Below the pieces are notes generated by a model, which saw only the letters and a program-made list of their open reading frames with translations, was not told the DNA's origin and ran no database searches. A program made the position numbers and the translations under genes. From the NCBI GenBank assembly GCA_011523385.1, contig WTGX01000005.1, forward strand, positions 62,032 through 126,031: a DNA stretch of 64,000 bases, written 5' to 3'. Position 1 is the stretch's first letter, and every line of letters begins with the position of its first letter. Positions 19,020 through 27,101 of this stretch are shown one piece after another. Origin of the DNA: Nitrospira sp. GTDB taxonomy: Bacteria > Nitrospirota > Nitrospiria > Nitrospirales > UBA8639.

Positions 19020-20942
19020 TCACGTAAGGTTTTGACTATCGTTTATCCTTTGTAGAAGAGCGTCCAGCATTGCCGTGATTTTTTCCTTCATCACGTTTCT
19101 TTCTTTGACTGTGTTAGCGCATTCTAGCTTTATTTCACCGTTGATTTGTTTCACCATGCCAGCAGCATCTTCAAGGTTGTTTGCTTTTGCACTATTCTCA
19201 AGGAGGTCTTTGTGTCTTCTGAGGAGAAAGCGTTTGATGAATTCCATTCTGTTGTTTTCTTCCGACGAAAATGACTCCGCCAGGTCAATTCCATATTTCT
19301 TTAGAATCTTTTGAACAACACTCATGAAGAAAGCTTCCTCGTAGAAGTCCTCAATAGTAATTGCGTCGCTGCCCAAATCTCTGTACGTGTACCAAAAATC
19401 AGGATCCCTCATTTCCCTTTTCTTGCTTTTCGCAGCCTCATCCATGTCTGAAAGCACGAAATATTTTCGGCTTGCCAACTCAAGGATTGAAATGACAGGC
19501 TTAATGTTTCTGACACCCCCTGTGTAGCATATACCAACGCCTTTCCAAGCCCTGCCCTTCATAAACAAACTAAGAGGTTGTTTGTCTGTGTATCCTTCAA
19601 GCAGAATGTTTTTCTGTTTCAGGTCTTCGTATATTGAATGTCCTATCACCTGATATACGTTTTCAGGCGGCGATGTACCATGTTCCTTAGCCTCTTTAAT
19701 GGTGGTATTTTCATTATCTTTCTCGACAAGCAGATTGTTTTGAATGTTCTCTGTATCAATCATTGAGATGGAGTGAGTGGCATAAATTATCGTGTTGGTT
19801 TTGCCTAATTTTATTAGTTTGTATTTCAAATCTTTCGCACTGCTAGGGTGCAGTCCAGTTTCCGGTTCATCAATCAAGATCAAAGGCGTATCCAAATACT
19901 GCTTTGTGTCCAATTCAGTACTTATCAACAACAAAAAGGAGACAAATCTCCGAAACCCGTCGCTCCTTTGACTAAAGTTAAATAAGTTTTCTGAATCTCG
20001 TATCCCTACCACAATCCTTTCACCATCTGAACGTAATTTTATTGCTACATTGTTATATTCTTTCCAGGTTTTCTTGATGTACTCATTTGTTTTGTTGCTC
20101 ACACGGTCATATAAATTTTGGAGTCGATTGTGCCCGATATTGTTAGCTTCGGAAATCCTGCCTTGAATGTCCTTTTCTTCGATACCAGCCAATAGAAACA
20201 TATTCTTTAGTGGAATGCAGGAATCCGGTCTTTGGGAAAATGCTTCTCTTTCGATGCTAGAAGGCAAATCATGCGCCTGTGCAGCATATTGCCAATAACG
20301 AATTGGGAAGTTGTAATTTTCCGGCGCAGCTATGGCCCTTACTAGTTGGCGGAGAAAGTTATAGACATCCTCCAAGCTTATAGGTGACAGACAATTTCTT
20401 ATTGAGGCTCGGTCATTTTCATCTATCTGTTTTTCAATATATCGTTCACTAATGTATGAGTCGGCGGGAATCTGCTTCTGTAGTTCGTAGTCAACAATTT
20501 GTGGGCTTACAGAATACCAGCCTTCTTCAATTGTGAGACCTTCCTCGAGTAGCCAATGTGTCCAGAAGCCATTCTTGCTACATTGAATTTCATACAAAAT
20601 ATATTTTGAATGTTTTTCAAAGAATGAGCTGACAGTATGACCCTTAGTCAATTTTGCGTTTTGGCCTTCAAGAAATTTCTCAACGAATTGGGCTTTGCAC
20701 TTGTCAATTTCATCTTTGTCTAACTCAAAGTCAAATCGGACAAAGGCAGGTTTGTTGTATGACTCCTTCGCATCTTCTTGCCTAAAACTTGCATCGTCTG
20801 CAAGCAAATTCAGGGCATTCAATATGTTTGATTTCCCGCTTTCGTTTTTGCCAACCAGAATTTTGTGGTCGTTCGCGTCGAAAGAAATTTTCATTTCTTC
20901 TATCGAACGAAATCCGTGTATCTGAACTCTTTTCAACCTCAT
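19020..20942 (-). CDS. OLD-family AAA ATPase with TOPRIM nuclease domain
   Basis: 640 residues, distinctly AT-rich. SMC/RecF-like ATPase halves: Walker A LVGKNESGKSNILNALNLL near residue 35, signature region NFSQRSDGFRRFVSFLL, Walker B LILIDEPETGLHPSSAKDL and the H-loop ATHSISMID. The TOPRIM domain follows, with the Glu in NILLEGYTDKQPL and the D-x-D in FVLSDMDEAAKS. This is the overcoming-lysogenization-defect nuclease layout, found alone as an anti-phage protein or with a UvrD-like helicase (Gabija). No helicase partner is next to it. It is transcribed toward the other island genes and ends the island before mdh. Confidence 0.85.
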   Translation of the reverse strand: MRLKRVQIHGFRSIEEMKISFDANDHKILVGKNESGKSNILNALNLLADDASFRQEDAKESYNKPAFVRFDFELDKDEIDKCKAQFVEKFLEGQNAKLTKGHTVSSFFEKHSKYILYEIQCSKNGFWTHWLLEEGLTIEEGWYSVSPQIVDYELQKQIPADSYISERYIEKQIDENDRASIRNCLSPISLEDVYNFLRQLVRAIAAPENYNFPIRYWQYAAQAHDLPSSIEREAFSQRPDSCIPLKNMFLLAGIEEKDIQGRISEANNIGHNRLQNLYDRVSNKTNEYIKKTWKEYNNVAIKLRSDGERIVVGIRDSENLFNFSQRSDGFRRFVSFLLLISTELDTKQYLDTPLILIDEPETGLHPSSAKDLKYKLIKLGKTNTIIYATHSISMIDTENIQNNLLVEKDNENTTIKEAKEHGTSPPENVYQVIGHSIYEDLKQKNILLEGYTDKQPLSLFMKGRAWKGVGICYTGGVRNIKPVISILELASRKYFVLSDMDEAAKSKKREMRDPDFWYTYRDLGSDAITIEDFYEEAFFMSVVQKILKKYGIDLAESFSSEENNRMEFIKRFLLRRHKDLLENSAKANNLEDAAGMVKQINGEIKLECANTVKERNVMKEKITAMLDALLQRINDSQNLT

Positions 20943-20981
20943 AAGTGCCCCCTAATACTTTTAGGGTTGTAACCTACCCCT

Positions 20982-21021
20982 GGAAACAAACGGAGAAAGT
21001 GTTGGCTGAAAAATTGCAGTA
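20982..21021 (+). repeat. Right copy of island-flanking direct repeat (purE 3'-end remnant)
   Basis: Translated in frame it encodes [12 protein letters not shown] and a stop, the same 12 residues that end purE, but five bases differ, all synonymous. It has no upstream purE sequence and lies 5 bp before the end of mdh. It is a candidate right attachment site or displaced original purE tail. Confidence 0.8.
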
Positions 21022-21026
21022 GCGGA

Positions 21027-21968
21027 TTACAAGCCGAGGATTTTATCGACCTCTTGGCATAATTCCCGGACGCTCTGGGCCGACTCCTCGAATGCGGCTT
21101 TTTCTTCAGGTGTCAGGTCATATTCGAGGATTTCTTCGACGCCGTTTTTCCCCAAGCGGATCGGCACTCCCATATAGGTTCCTTTCAGGCCGTACTCGCC
21201 TTCACAGAACGCCGCACAGGGCAGGACTTTGTGGTCATCCCGGACAATGGCCTCGACCATTTCGACCACGGACGCCGCCGGGGCGTAGTAGGCGCTCCCC
21301 GTCTTGAGGAGACTGACGATTTCTCCGCCCCCTCCTCGCGTTCGCTTTACCAGGGCATCGAGCCGTTCTTTCGACATCCATTGATCCACGGGACGACCGG
21401 CCACGGTCGTATAGCGTATCAGGGGCACCATCGCGTCCCCATGTCCCCCCAACACCATGGCCTGGACGTTGTGGACCGAGACGTTCAACTCCTGTGCGAT
21501 AAACGTGCAGAACCGGGCGGAGTCCAGAATGCCGGCCATGCCCACGACCCGCTGTTTGGGAAACCCGCTTACCCGGTAGGCGACGTACGTCATGGCGTCC
21601 AACGGATTGGCCACGATGACCAGCACGGCCGCGGGAGAACGGGTGGCCACTTCCTGCACGACGGATCGAACGATGTTGGTGTTGGTTTCCAGTAATTCGG
21701 ACCTGCTCATGCCGGGCTTCCGGGCAATCCCGGACGTCACCACCACCACGTCGGAACCCGTCGTATCCTCATACCTGTCGGTCCCGCGAATCGGCGAGTC
21801 GTAGCCGCACACCGCGCCTGCCTGCGCCAAGTCCAAGGCCTTGCCCTGCGGCAGGCCTTCCACAATATCCACCAGAACGATGTCGTACCCGCTCTTTTCG
21901 GCCAATCGCTGCGCCACGGACCCGCCTACGTTCCCCGCTCCGACGATGGTAATTTTCTGGCGACTCAT
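21027..21968 (-). CDS. mdh: Malate dehydrogenase (LDH/MDH superfamily)
   Basis: 313 residues of the LDH-like malate dehydrogenase type. It has the NAD-binding [20 protein letters not shown], substrate-binding arginine in [15 protein letters not shown] (Arg after the mobile loop), [20 protein letters not shown], and the catalytic His region [13 protein letters not shown]. Presence of ARKPGMSR rather than the Gln-containing lactate dehydrogenase loop supports malate/oxaloacetate. It works in the TCA cycle in the cytoplasm. It would originally have been convergent with purE. Confidence 0.95.
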   Translation of the reverse strand: MSRQKITIVGAGNVGGSVAQRLAEKSGYDIVLVDIVEGLPQGKALDLAQAGAVCGYDSPIRGTDRYEDTTGSDVVVVTSGIARKPGMSRSELLETNTNIVRSVVQEVATRSPAAVLVIVANPLDAMTYVAYRVSGFPKQRVVGMAGILDSARFCTFIAQELNVSVHNVQAMVLGGHGDAMVPLIRYTTVAGRPVDQWMSKERLDALVKRTRGGGGEIVSLLKTGSAYYAPAASVVEMVEAIVRDDHKVLPCAAFCEGEYGLKGTYMGVPIRLGKNGVEEILEYDLTPEEKAAFEESAQSVRELCQEVDKILGL

Positions 21969-22060
21969 GACTCACCTGACGTTAGATGATTATTTGGATT
22001 CGCCGACGACCCATGCACACGAACACACCCTGCGCGCGTTGCCGTCCGGCGTTCCGATGC

Positions 22061-22471
22061 CTAGTCGTCGTCGTGACTGGCCCAGCCTCCGACTTTGAAA
22101 TTGATGGTGCAGACGAAATTTTCTCCGTCGTAAAAATTCACCTTGATTTTTTTTCTTCCATATTCCCGTGCCAGGAATTCTTCCGGCGCGTCCACCAGTT
22201 CCTGATAGCCGCCGGGCGGATAGGACCCCAATTCCGTGAAGCTCACGATCATGCCCTGTTTCACTTCCTGCAAAATTCTGGCCGATGATCGAGGATACAC
22301 TTCCCAGAATTTGGCATCAATCTCTTCGGGAGACGGCTCGGAACTCATGTCGCCGCGTTTCCGATCTTTTTTCTCAAACTTGGCCAGGCGACGGACGTAT
22401 GGATACTGGTGCCCGGTAAACAGCTTGTACAGCCAGGGCGGAACCGTTCGTTCTCGGGAGTCAGCGCTCAT
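22061..22471 (-). CDS. Conserved-looking small soluble protein, unknown function
   Basis: 136 residues, charged, no signal peptide or membrane segment. N-terminal half is basic (RRLAKFEKKDRKRG); the C-terminal half alternates predicted strands (KKIKVNFYDGENFVCTINFKVGGWA). ATG 22471 lacks a strong ribosome site; ATG 22348 (MSSEPSPEEID) is an alternative start. I do not recognise the family. It is on the mdh strand, about 90 bp upstream of mdh. Confidence 0.55.
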   Translation of the reverse strand: MSADSRERTVPPWLYKLFTGHQYPYVRRLAKFEKKDRKRGDMSSEPSPEEIDAKFWEVYPRSSARILQEVKQGMIVSFTELGSYPPGGYQELVDAPEEFLAREYGRKKIKVNFYDGENFVCTINFKVGGWASHDDD

Positions 22472-22556
22472 TGCTGGGAATCATCCATGACCATAGCATT
22501 ATTCATTCGTTCGGTGACCATGTCCCCACATCCATTCCCCTCCTATCCTCCCCTTA

Positions 22557-22625
22557 CCCTTCGGCTACGCTCAGGGCAGGCAAAGGGGAGGTAAAAAGGC
22601 GCCATGAGATGTCGCCGCTACAAAA
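22557..22625. repeat. Intergenic repeat (GGCTACGCTCAGGGCAGG and GCCATGAGATGTCGCCGCTAC)
   Basis: Joins a piece of the CTCAGGGCAGG repeat family with GCGCCATGAGATG-CGC-GCTACAAAAG, which also occurs at 55.1 kb. Located between the NorD-like gene and the small unknown gene. Confidence 0.55.
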
Positions 22626-22651
22626 GAAGGGGAGGGAAGCCGCGAAAAGCG

Positions 22652-25600
22652 TCATGACCTTCCCGTCAGCCGTTGATACACGCGCGGCAGCCGTTCAGGC
22701 AAGGTCAGGATATCATCCAGGACGAGGTATTGAACGTCGCCGTACATGCGTTTGAGATAGCCGCTCGCCTGTTGGTCAATGGTTAAACAAAAGGGATTGA
22801 TCCCCTGCTGCCGCGCCTCTCGTAGCGCCATGCGGGTATCCTCCACGGCATATTCTTCTCCATAATCCCCGTCAAGGGGGCGCCCGTCACTCAATAGCAC
22901 GAGCAACCGGTGCCGGGCCGGACAGCGCAGCAGTTTCCGGACGGCATGCCGGATCGCGGCCCCGTCACGGTTTTGCTGTAGCGGCGTCATGGCCGCAATG
23001 CGCTGGCCGATTTGATAGCGCCGGGTGTCGCTGAATTCCTTCAGCACCATGAAATCCACCTGATGCCGGCCTTGGCCGGAAAACCCGTATAGCGCATATT
23101 GATCCCCAATGGCTTCCAATGCCTCGATGAGCACAATCAAGCCTTCCTTCTCCACGTCGATCACGCGCCGCTGTCCCGTTTCCAATTGCCGGCCCGTGGA
23201 GCCGCTCATATCGACCAAAAACGCCACGGCGACCTGGCGTTCACGTTTATCCCGCCGGTCATAGATCCGGTCGGAGGGGTCGATGCCCGCACGCCGTTCC
23301 GCCACGTGACGAATCGCGGCATCCAAATCCACGTGCTCGCCATGATCATAACCATGGACCCGCTGCAAACCCGTGGGCCGCATGGTTTCAAAATAGCGGC
23401 GCAAGACCCGGATGGCCGGGGCATGTTTTTCCAGGACCCCTTGTGCGAAATCCTGCCCGCCCTCTTCGCCGGGACGCTCGACCACCCGGCACCATTTGAG
23501 CCGGTAGTCCTGGATGCCGCCGTCCCATTCCGGATACACGTACGCCTGCTCCTGACCGGACGGACCGGGCAACAGTCCATCGCCCGCGCCTTGCACGTGG
23601 AGATACTCGTCAAGCACGGACCGCTGCGACACCGGCTCGCCGGCGTCGTCCTGATGGGCTTCCCGTGTTTGCACCTCTTCGGTTCGACACGCCGGAGAAA
23701 GCGAAGCGCCACCGGTGTTTCCCAAATCCTGCCCGAGTTCTTCCGGCACATCAGGGCTCTTGCCCGTTTCCGCCGGTCCTCCCTGGACGAAATCCGGATT
23801 CATTTCACCCCGGTAGGCCCAATTCGTAATGCCTCGATAGCCGCCAGCGGTCTCTTCCGCGGCACGAGGACCCGGGCCCAACTCCTCCTCGGGCGTCGAA
23901 TCCGCTTCATCCGGCAGAACCGCGTCCAGGCTGCCGATCATCTCATCCAACACCTGATAGATCCTGTCGGCCACCTCGATGGACTGCTCGTTCGTCGCGC
24001 GCGGGTCCCGGATTGTCCGCGCCAAGTCCCAACATTGGTCCACGACTCGCTGAAGATTGTCCGGAATCCGCAGGCCTTCCGCTCCTTGCGTAAACAGAAG
24101 CAGTAACCGATCCAGTACCATCTCCCTGGCCGTCATGCCGTGGAGCAAGGAGCGGGTCTTGACCGACGCCAGGGCCACGTGGGCCAAATCATCCCGCAGG
24201 CCCGGATATTCCTGCTGCAACAAAAACTCCACGCGCGCGTCTTCGAGAATGGTCCACAGGTCACGGATCACCCCTTTTTGTGGATAGAGGTCAAAGAAAT
24301 CCGTCAGGCTGTCGACGTCCGAAACATGGGCATCGAGTCGATAACGGTCAGTAACCCGTCGGGCCAGGGTCCGAAGGAACGGCAGATCGATTCGATACGT
24401 TCCAAACTCCACGTGTCCCACCTCATGTGCCAACGTGACCGTATAACCGCGTATGTTTTGATCCTTTGACGAAAACCGGTTCATGATCGACGGTAGATAG
24501 ACAATGGGTCCTTCCGCGTTCATCTCCAGACGCGGCCGCTGGGTCGAGTCGGCCAGGGATTCAATCTGCACGGGTTGGCCGGAGATCATGTGACCCAGCA
24601 ACTTCAGCGAGCGCGCCACCTGTCGAAGCGGCACGTGATTGGTCGCTTGTTCAATCGCGCTCAGCGCCTTCGAGGTTTCCAGGGCAAAATACGCGCACGC
24701 GCCCTCCACGCTGTAGTCCAACACTTCCATGCCGCCACGGAACCACGTTTCGAAAGCCTCCTCGCGGCCTTCCGCGCCATCGCACAGACGAATCACCTCC
24801 GGCGCCCGGCGAAAATACTCCATGGTCACGCCGGCATCCCGTTCAGCCAGCAGCCCTCCGTATTGAAGGACTTTCATACGCCGTTCCATCGACGGCAGAA
24901 GCGCCATCAGCCCCGGCGCTTCCGCCAAGAAAGTCAGGGCCGTTTCAGGCGACTGATCCGCCAGGGTCGATCCCACGTTCACGATTTTCGGATGCAAGTC
25001 CGCATCGGGGATCTCTCCGAGCAGGCCTGGACTCGTGCGAAAGAATTCCAGAATCCCCACGTAATCGGGTTTTCCCAAACTATTTTGCGTAATCAGTTTC
25101 ATGCCGAAGGCCACCCAGGGCCGCACGTCTTCCAAGGTCAACACTTCCACCACCCTTGGACATTCCCGGATGAATTCAATGCCCAACACGTGATTCCAAT
25201 CCGTGAGTTCCCGGCCAATCTCCGCCCACCTGGCCAGGTCGGTTTGTGAATCCACGAGCAACAATTCCGGAGCCTTTCGAAAGAATTCAAACGCGCAATT
25301 GGCCGCAAACTCCGAGTCGTTGTCGGCGAGTTCCAGTGTCGTCTCAAGTACGGCTTGACGAAGGGCAACGGAATCCAGAACCCCCAAAAGACGCGGGCTC
25401 TCCTTCAAATATTTCAAGGTAATCGCCCCGGACAACCCGGCAAAGGTCACGGCCACGTCCAGCCACGAGACGACCGGCTCGGGACCGCACCGCTCCACCA
25501 TCTCGGGAAGCGATTCCATGGCCTGTCCCGCGAGTTTCGCGGAACGCTCCTGAAGTTCGTTCAATAATTCGGAGACGTGGCCAGCCCCACCCGCCTCATG

Positions 25601-25693
25601 CAGTGCCGTTGCCACGCTGAGCGCACTGTCGGGACTCAGCCGGTCTGCCAGTTGAGCCTGAAGCGCTTGTGGAGAGGAAGAAGGTTGGTTCAT
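22652..25693 (-). CDS. NorD/CbbO-like VWA-domain protein
   Basis: 1013 residues. The N-terminal 320 residues contain about six helical repeats spaced near 40 residues, each with a motif such as YLKESPRLLGVL, FFRKAPELLLV, FIRECPRVVEVL, FFRTSPGLLGEI, FLAEAPGLMALL and YFRRAPEVIRL. The middle has HEVGH, a zinc-site-like motif (LAHEVGHVEFG). The C-terminal VWA domain has a complete MIDAS (VDMSGSTG, later SDGRPLDG). NorD and CbbO proteins partner MoxR-type AAA ATPases (NorQ/CbbQ) to activate metalloenzymes or Rubisco. No such ATPase is in the window, so the target is unknown. The gene is monocistronic as far as visible. Confidence 0.8.
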   Translation of the reverse strand: MNQPSSSPQALQAQLADRLSPDSALSVATALHEAGGAGHVSELLNELQERSAKLAGQAMESLPEMVERCGPEPVVSWLDVAVTFAGLSGAITLKYLKESPRLLGVLDSVALRQAVLETTLELADNDSEFAANCAFEFFRKAPELLLVDSQTDLARWAEIGRELTDWNHVLGIEFIRECPRVVEVLTLEDVRPWVAFGMKLITQNSLGKPDYVGILEFFRTSPGLLGEIPDADLHPKIVNVGSTLADQSPETALTFLAEAPGLMALLPSMERRMKVLQYGGLLAERDAGVTMEYFRRAPEVIRLCDGAEGREEAFETWFRGGMEVLDYSVEGACAYFALETSKALSAIEQATNHVPLRQVARSLKLLGHMISGQPVQIESLADSTQRPRLEMNAEGPIVYLPSIMNRFSSKDQNIRGYTVTLAHEVGHVEFGTYRIDLPFLRTLARRVTDRYRLDAHVSDVDSLTDFFDLYPQKGVIRDLWTILEDARVEFLLQQEYPGLRDDLAHVALASVKTRSLLHGMTAREMVLDRLLLLFTQGAEGLRIPDNLQRVVDQCWDLARTIRDPRATNEQSIEVADRIYQVLDEMIGSLDAVLPDEADSTPEEELGPGPRAAEETAGGYRGITNWAYRGEMNPDFVQGGPAETGKSPDVPEELGQDLGNTGGASLSPACRTEEVQTREAHQDDAGEPVSQRSVLDEYLHVQGAGDGLLPGPSGQEQAYVYPEWDGGIQDYRLKWCRVVERPGEEGGQDFAQGVLEKHAPAIRVLRRYFETMRPTGLQRVHGYDHGEHVDLDAAIRHVAERRAGIDPSDRIYDRRDKRERQVAVAFLVDMSGSTGRQLETGQRRVIDVEKEGLIVLIEALEAIGDQYALYGFSGQGRHQVDFMVLKEFSDTRRYQIGQRIAAMTPLQQNRDGAAIRHAVRKLLRCPARHRLLVLLSDGRPLDGDYGEEYAVEDTRMALREARQQGINPFCLTIDQQASGYLKRMYGDVQYLVLDDILTLPERLPRVYQRLTGRS

Positions 25694-25804
25694 TGGTTAC
25701 GGTCTAGCCCTCCTTGGTAATCCTCAATGGCTCCTGCTGCCGGTTCGTATTGGAAGATGCACCAGCGCGAGTTTCCATTGCGCAAAGCATCACTCTGCCG
25801 GCAA

Positions 25805-26107
25805 TTATCCCGCCACCTGTCCTTCGGGTTGCCAGCGATGTATTTTGTGAATTTCTATCCCGAGTGCTGCTTTGGCTTTGTCCAGATCATACGCCTTTTG
25901 AAGGTTTAGCCACAGTTCCGGTCCAGTTCCAAAGAACTGACCAAGGCGCAAGGCGGTATCGGCTGTAATATCACGCTTGCAACGAACGATTTGTGAGATA
26001 CGATTAGGCGGCACGCCGATCTGACGCGACAACTCAGTTGCCGTCATTTCAATTTCTTGCAACTCATCTGCCAGAAACTCGCCCGGATGGATTGGTTCTC
26101 TAGCCAT
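25805..26107 (-). CDS. higA: HigA-type antitoxin (XRE family)
   Basis: About 100 residues, opening with the VapI/HigA signature MAREPIHPGEFLADEL and a helix-turn-helix (ATELSRQIGVPPNRISQIVR). ATG 26107 follows GGAGG; ATG 26122 would add five residues. It lies 31 bp after the HigB toxin gene on the same strand (toxin first, typical for higBA). It should bind HigB and repress the shared promoter. The final residues run into low-conservation sequence. Confidence 0.9.
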   Translation of the reverse strand: MAREPIHPGEFLADELQEIEMTATELSRQIGVPPNRISQIVRCKRDITADTALRLGQFFGTGPELWLNLQKAYDLDKAKAALGIEIHKIHRWQPEGQVAG

Positions 26108-26138
26108 GATCATTGCCTCCATCTTTCACGCTGCTTCC

Positions 26139-26414
26139 CTAGTGATAATCGACGATTTCGACATGATGGGCGCCGGCTTCCCAGGTAAAACAGACGCGCC
26201 ATTGTCGATTCACGCGTATACTGTATTGCCCTGCTCGATCACCGGATAACGTTTCAAAATGATTGCTCGGCAGGACTCGTAAGGCTTTCAGTGTTTCAGA
26301 GGCATCCAGAATCCTCAGCCGCTTCTCGGCTTGCCTGGAAAAACCGGAGAAAGCAGGAACCCGCTCACCCTTGAACCGGCGCTCCGTTTTCTTGCATTTA
26401 AATCCTTTAATCAT
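26139..26414 (-). CDS. higB: HigB-type mRNA-interferase toxin (RelE fold)
   Basis: 91 residues of the HigB/killer-protein type: IKGFKCKKTERRFKG at the start, AEKRLRILDASETLKALRVLP in the helices, and the conserved ending QYSIRVNRQWRVCFTWE ... VEIVDYH, with basic and aromatic residues expected of ribosome-dependent mRNA cleavage. Full length, in an operon with higA downstream. Confidence 0.9.
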   Translation of the reverse strand: MIKGFKCKKTERRFKGERVPAFSGFSRQAEKRLRILDASETLKALRVLPSNHFETLSGDRAGQYSIRVNRQWRVCFTWEAGAHHVEIVDYH

Positions 26415-26580
26415 CGTCTATCCTGCCATATATTGACGCATGACGTCACCCATCAATATCGGACCGGCGTCCCCGTCGTCAAAAAATGCGCCGTGAACAA
26501 AAAGCTTGACAACCTGCCGCCGACTCGATTAGAATGCGTGAAGATGATAACGGAAATCAATATCGCATTTGGTGACTGTC

Positions 26581-26790
26581 ATGTACATCTGTGTTTGTAA
26601 GGGCATCAAAGAATCGGACATCGAAGACCTCGGTCGCGCCGGCATAACCTGCCCGAAGAAACTGGCCGCCTCGCTGGGAATCGACGACGACGATAATTGC
26701 GGTCGATGTCTCGACAATATGAGTGAACTTGTCACCATTGCCTCACGCGAACATCAGCGGCACTGTACTTCCGTTCCCATTCAAACGTAG
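26581..26790 (+). CDS. Bacterioferritin-associated ferredoxin-like (BFD domain) protein
   Basis: 69 residues. The four Cys of the BFD 2Fe-2S fold are visible: CVC near the start (MYICVCKGIKESDI) and the C-x2-C pair in NCGRC. In bacterioferritin systems this protein feeds electrons to release stored iron; BFD domains also occur as ligand sites in nitrite reductases. ATG 26581 is used. No bacterioferritin gene is adjacent. A 10-C homopolymer follows at 26808-26817. Confidence 0.85.
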   Translation: MYICVCKGIKESDIEDLGRAGITCPKKLAASLGIDDDDNCGRCLDNMSELVTIASREHQRHCTSVPIQT

Positions 26791-26960
26791 CCCTTCGCGG
26801 CGGTCCTCCCCCCCCCCTTTTTCCATTCCTTTTCTTCCCGGTTATTCTGTTTGCGTTTTTGCGTTCGCAAACGGTTATGAGGGTATATGTTTTCGGTAAT
26901 TCGTTGATAATTTCTACCTGGCATTAGGGAGAAGCCCTATCTTGACAAGACGCCTCATCT

Positions 26961-27046
26961 GTCATCCTGAGTGGAGCGAAGGATCTGCTTTTTATGGCGT
27001 TCTGTCGTTGAGCGAGAGATTCTTCGCCTCTGGCTCAGAATGACAG
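26961..27046. repeat. Dispersed intergenic repeat (GTCATCCTGAG ... CAGAATGACAG)
   Basis: Sits in the 311-bp gap between the BFD-like gene and the S9 peptidase gene; its ends are inverted complements. I see no gene in the rest of that gap, which begins with a poly-C/poly-T tract. Confidence 0.65.
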
Positions 27047-27101
27047 CTATGCCACGGGCAGCCTTTGATTCTGGCAACAAATAGGTGACCATTTATCCAT
27101 T

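Noticed and set aside
12610..21021. A complete prophage or integrative element
   Set aside because: No integrase, structural, replication or transfer genes occur between the purE-end repeats.
22472..22651. Small plus-strand frames between the unknown protein and the NorD-like gene
   Set aside because: They run through the dispersed repeat and have no ribosome sites.
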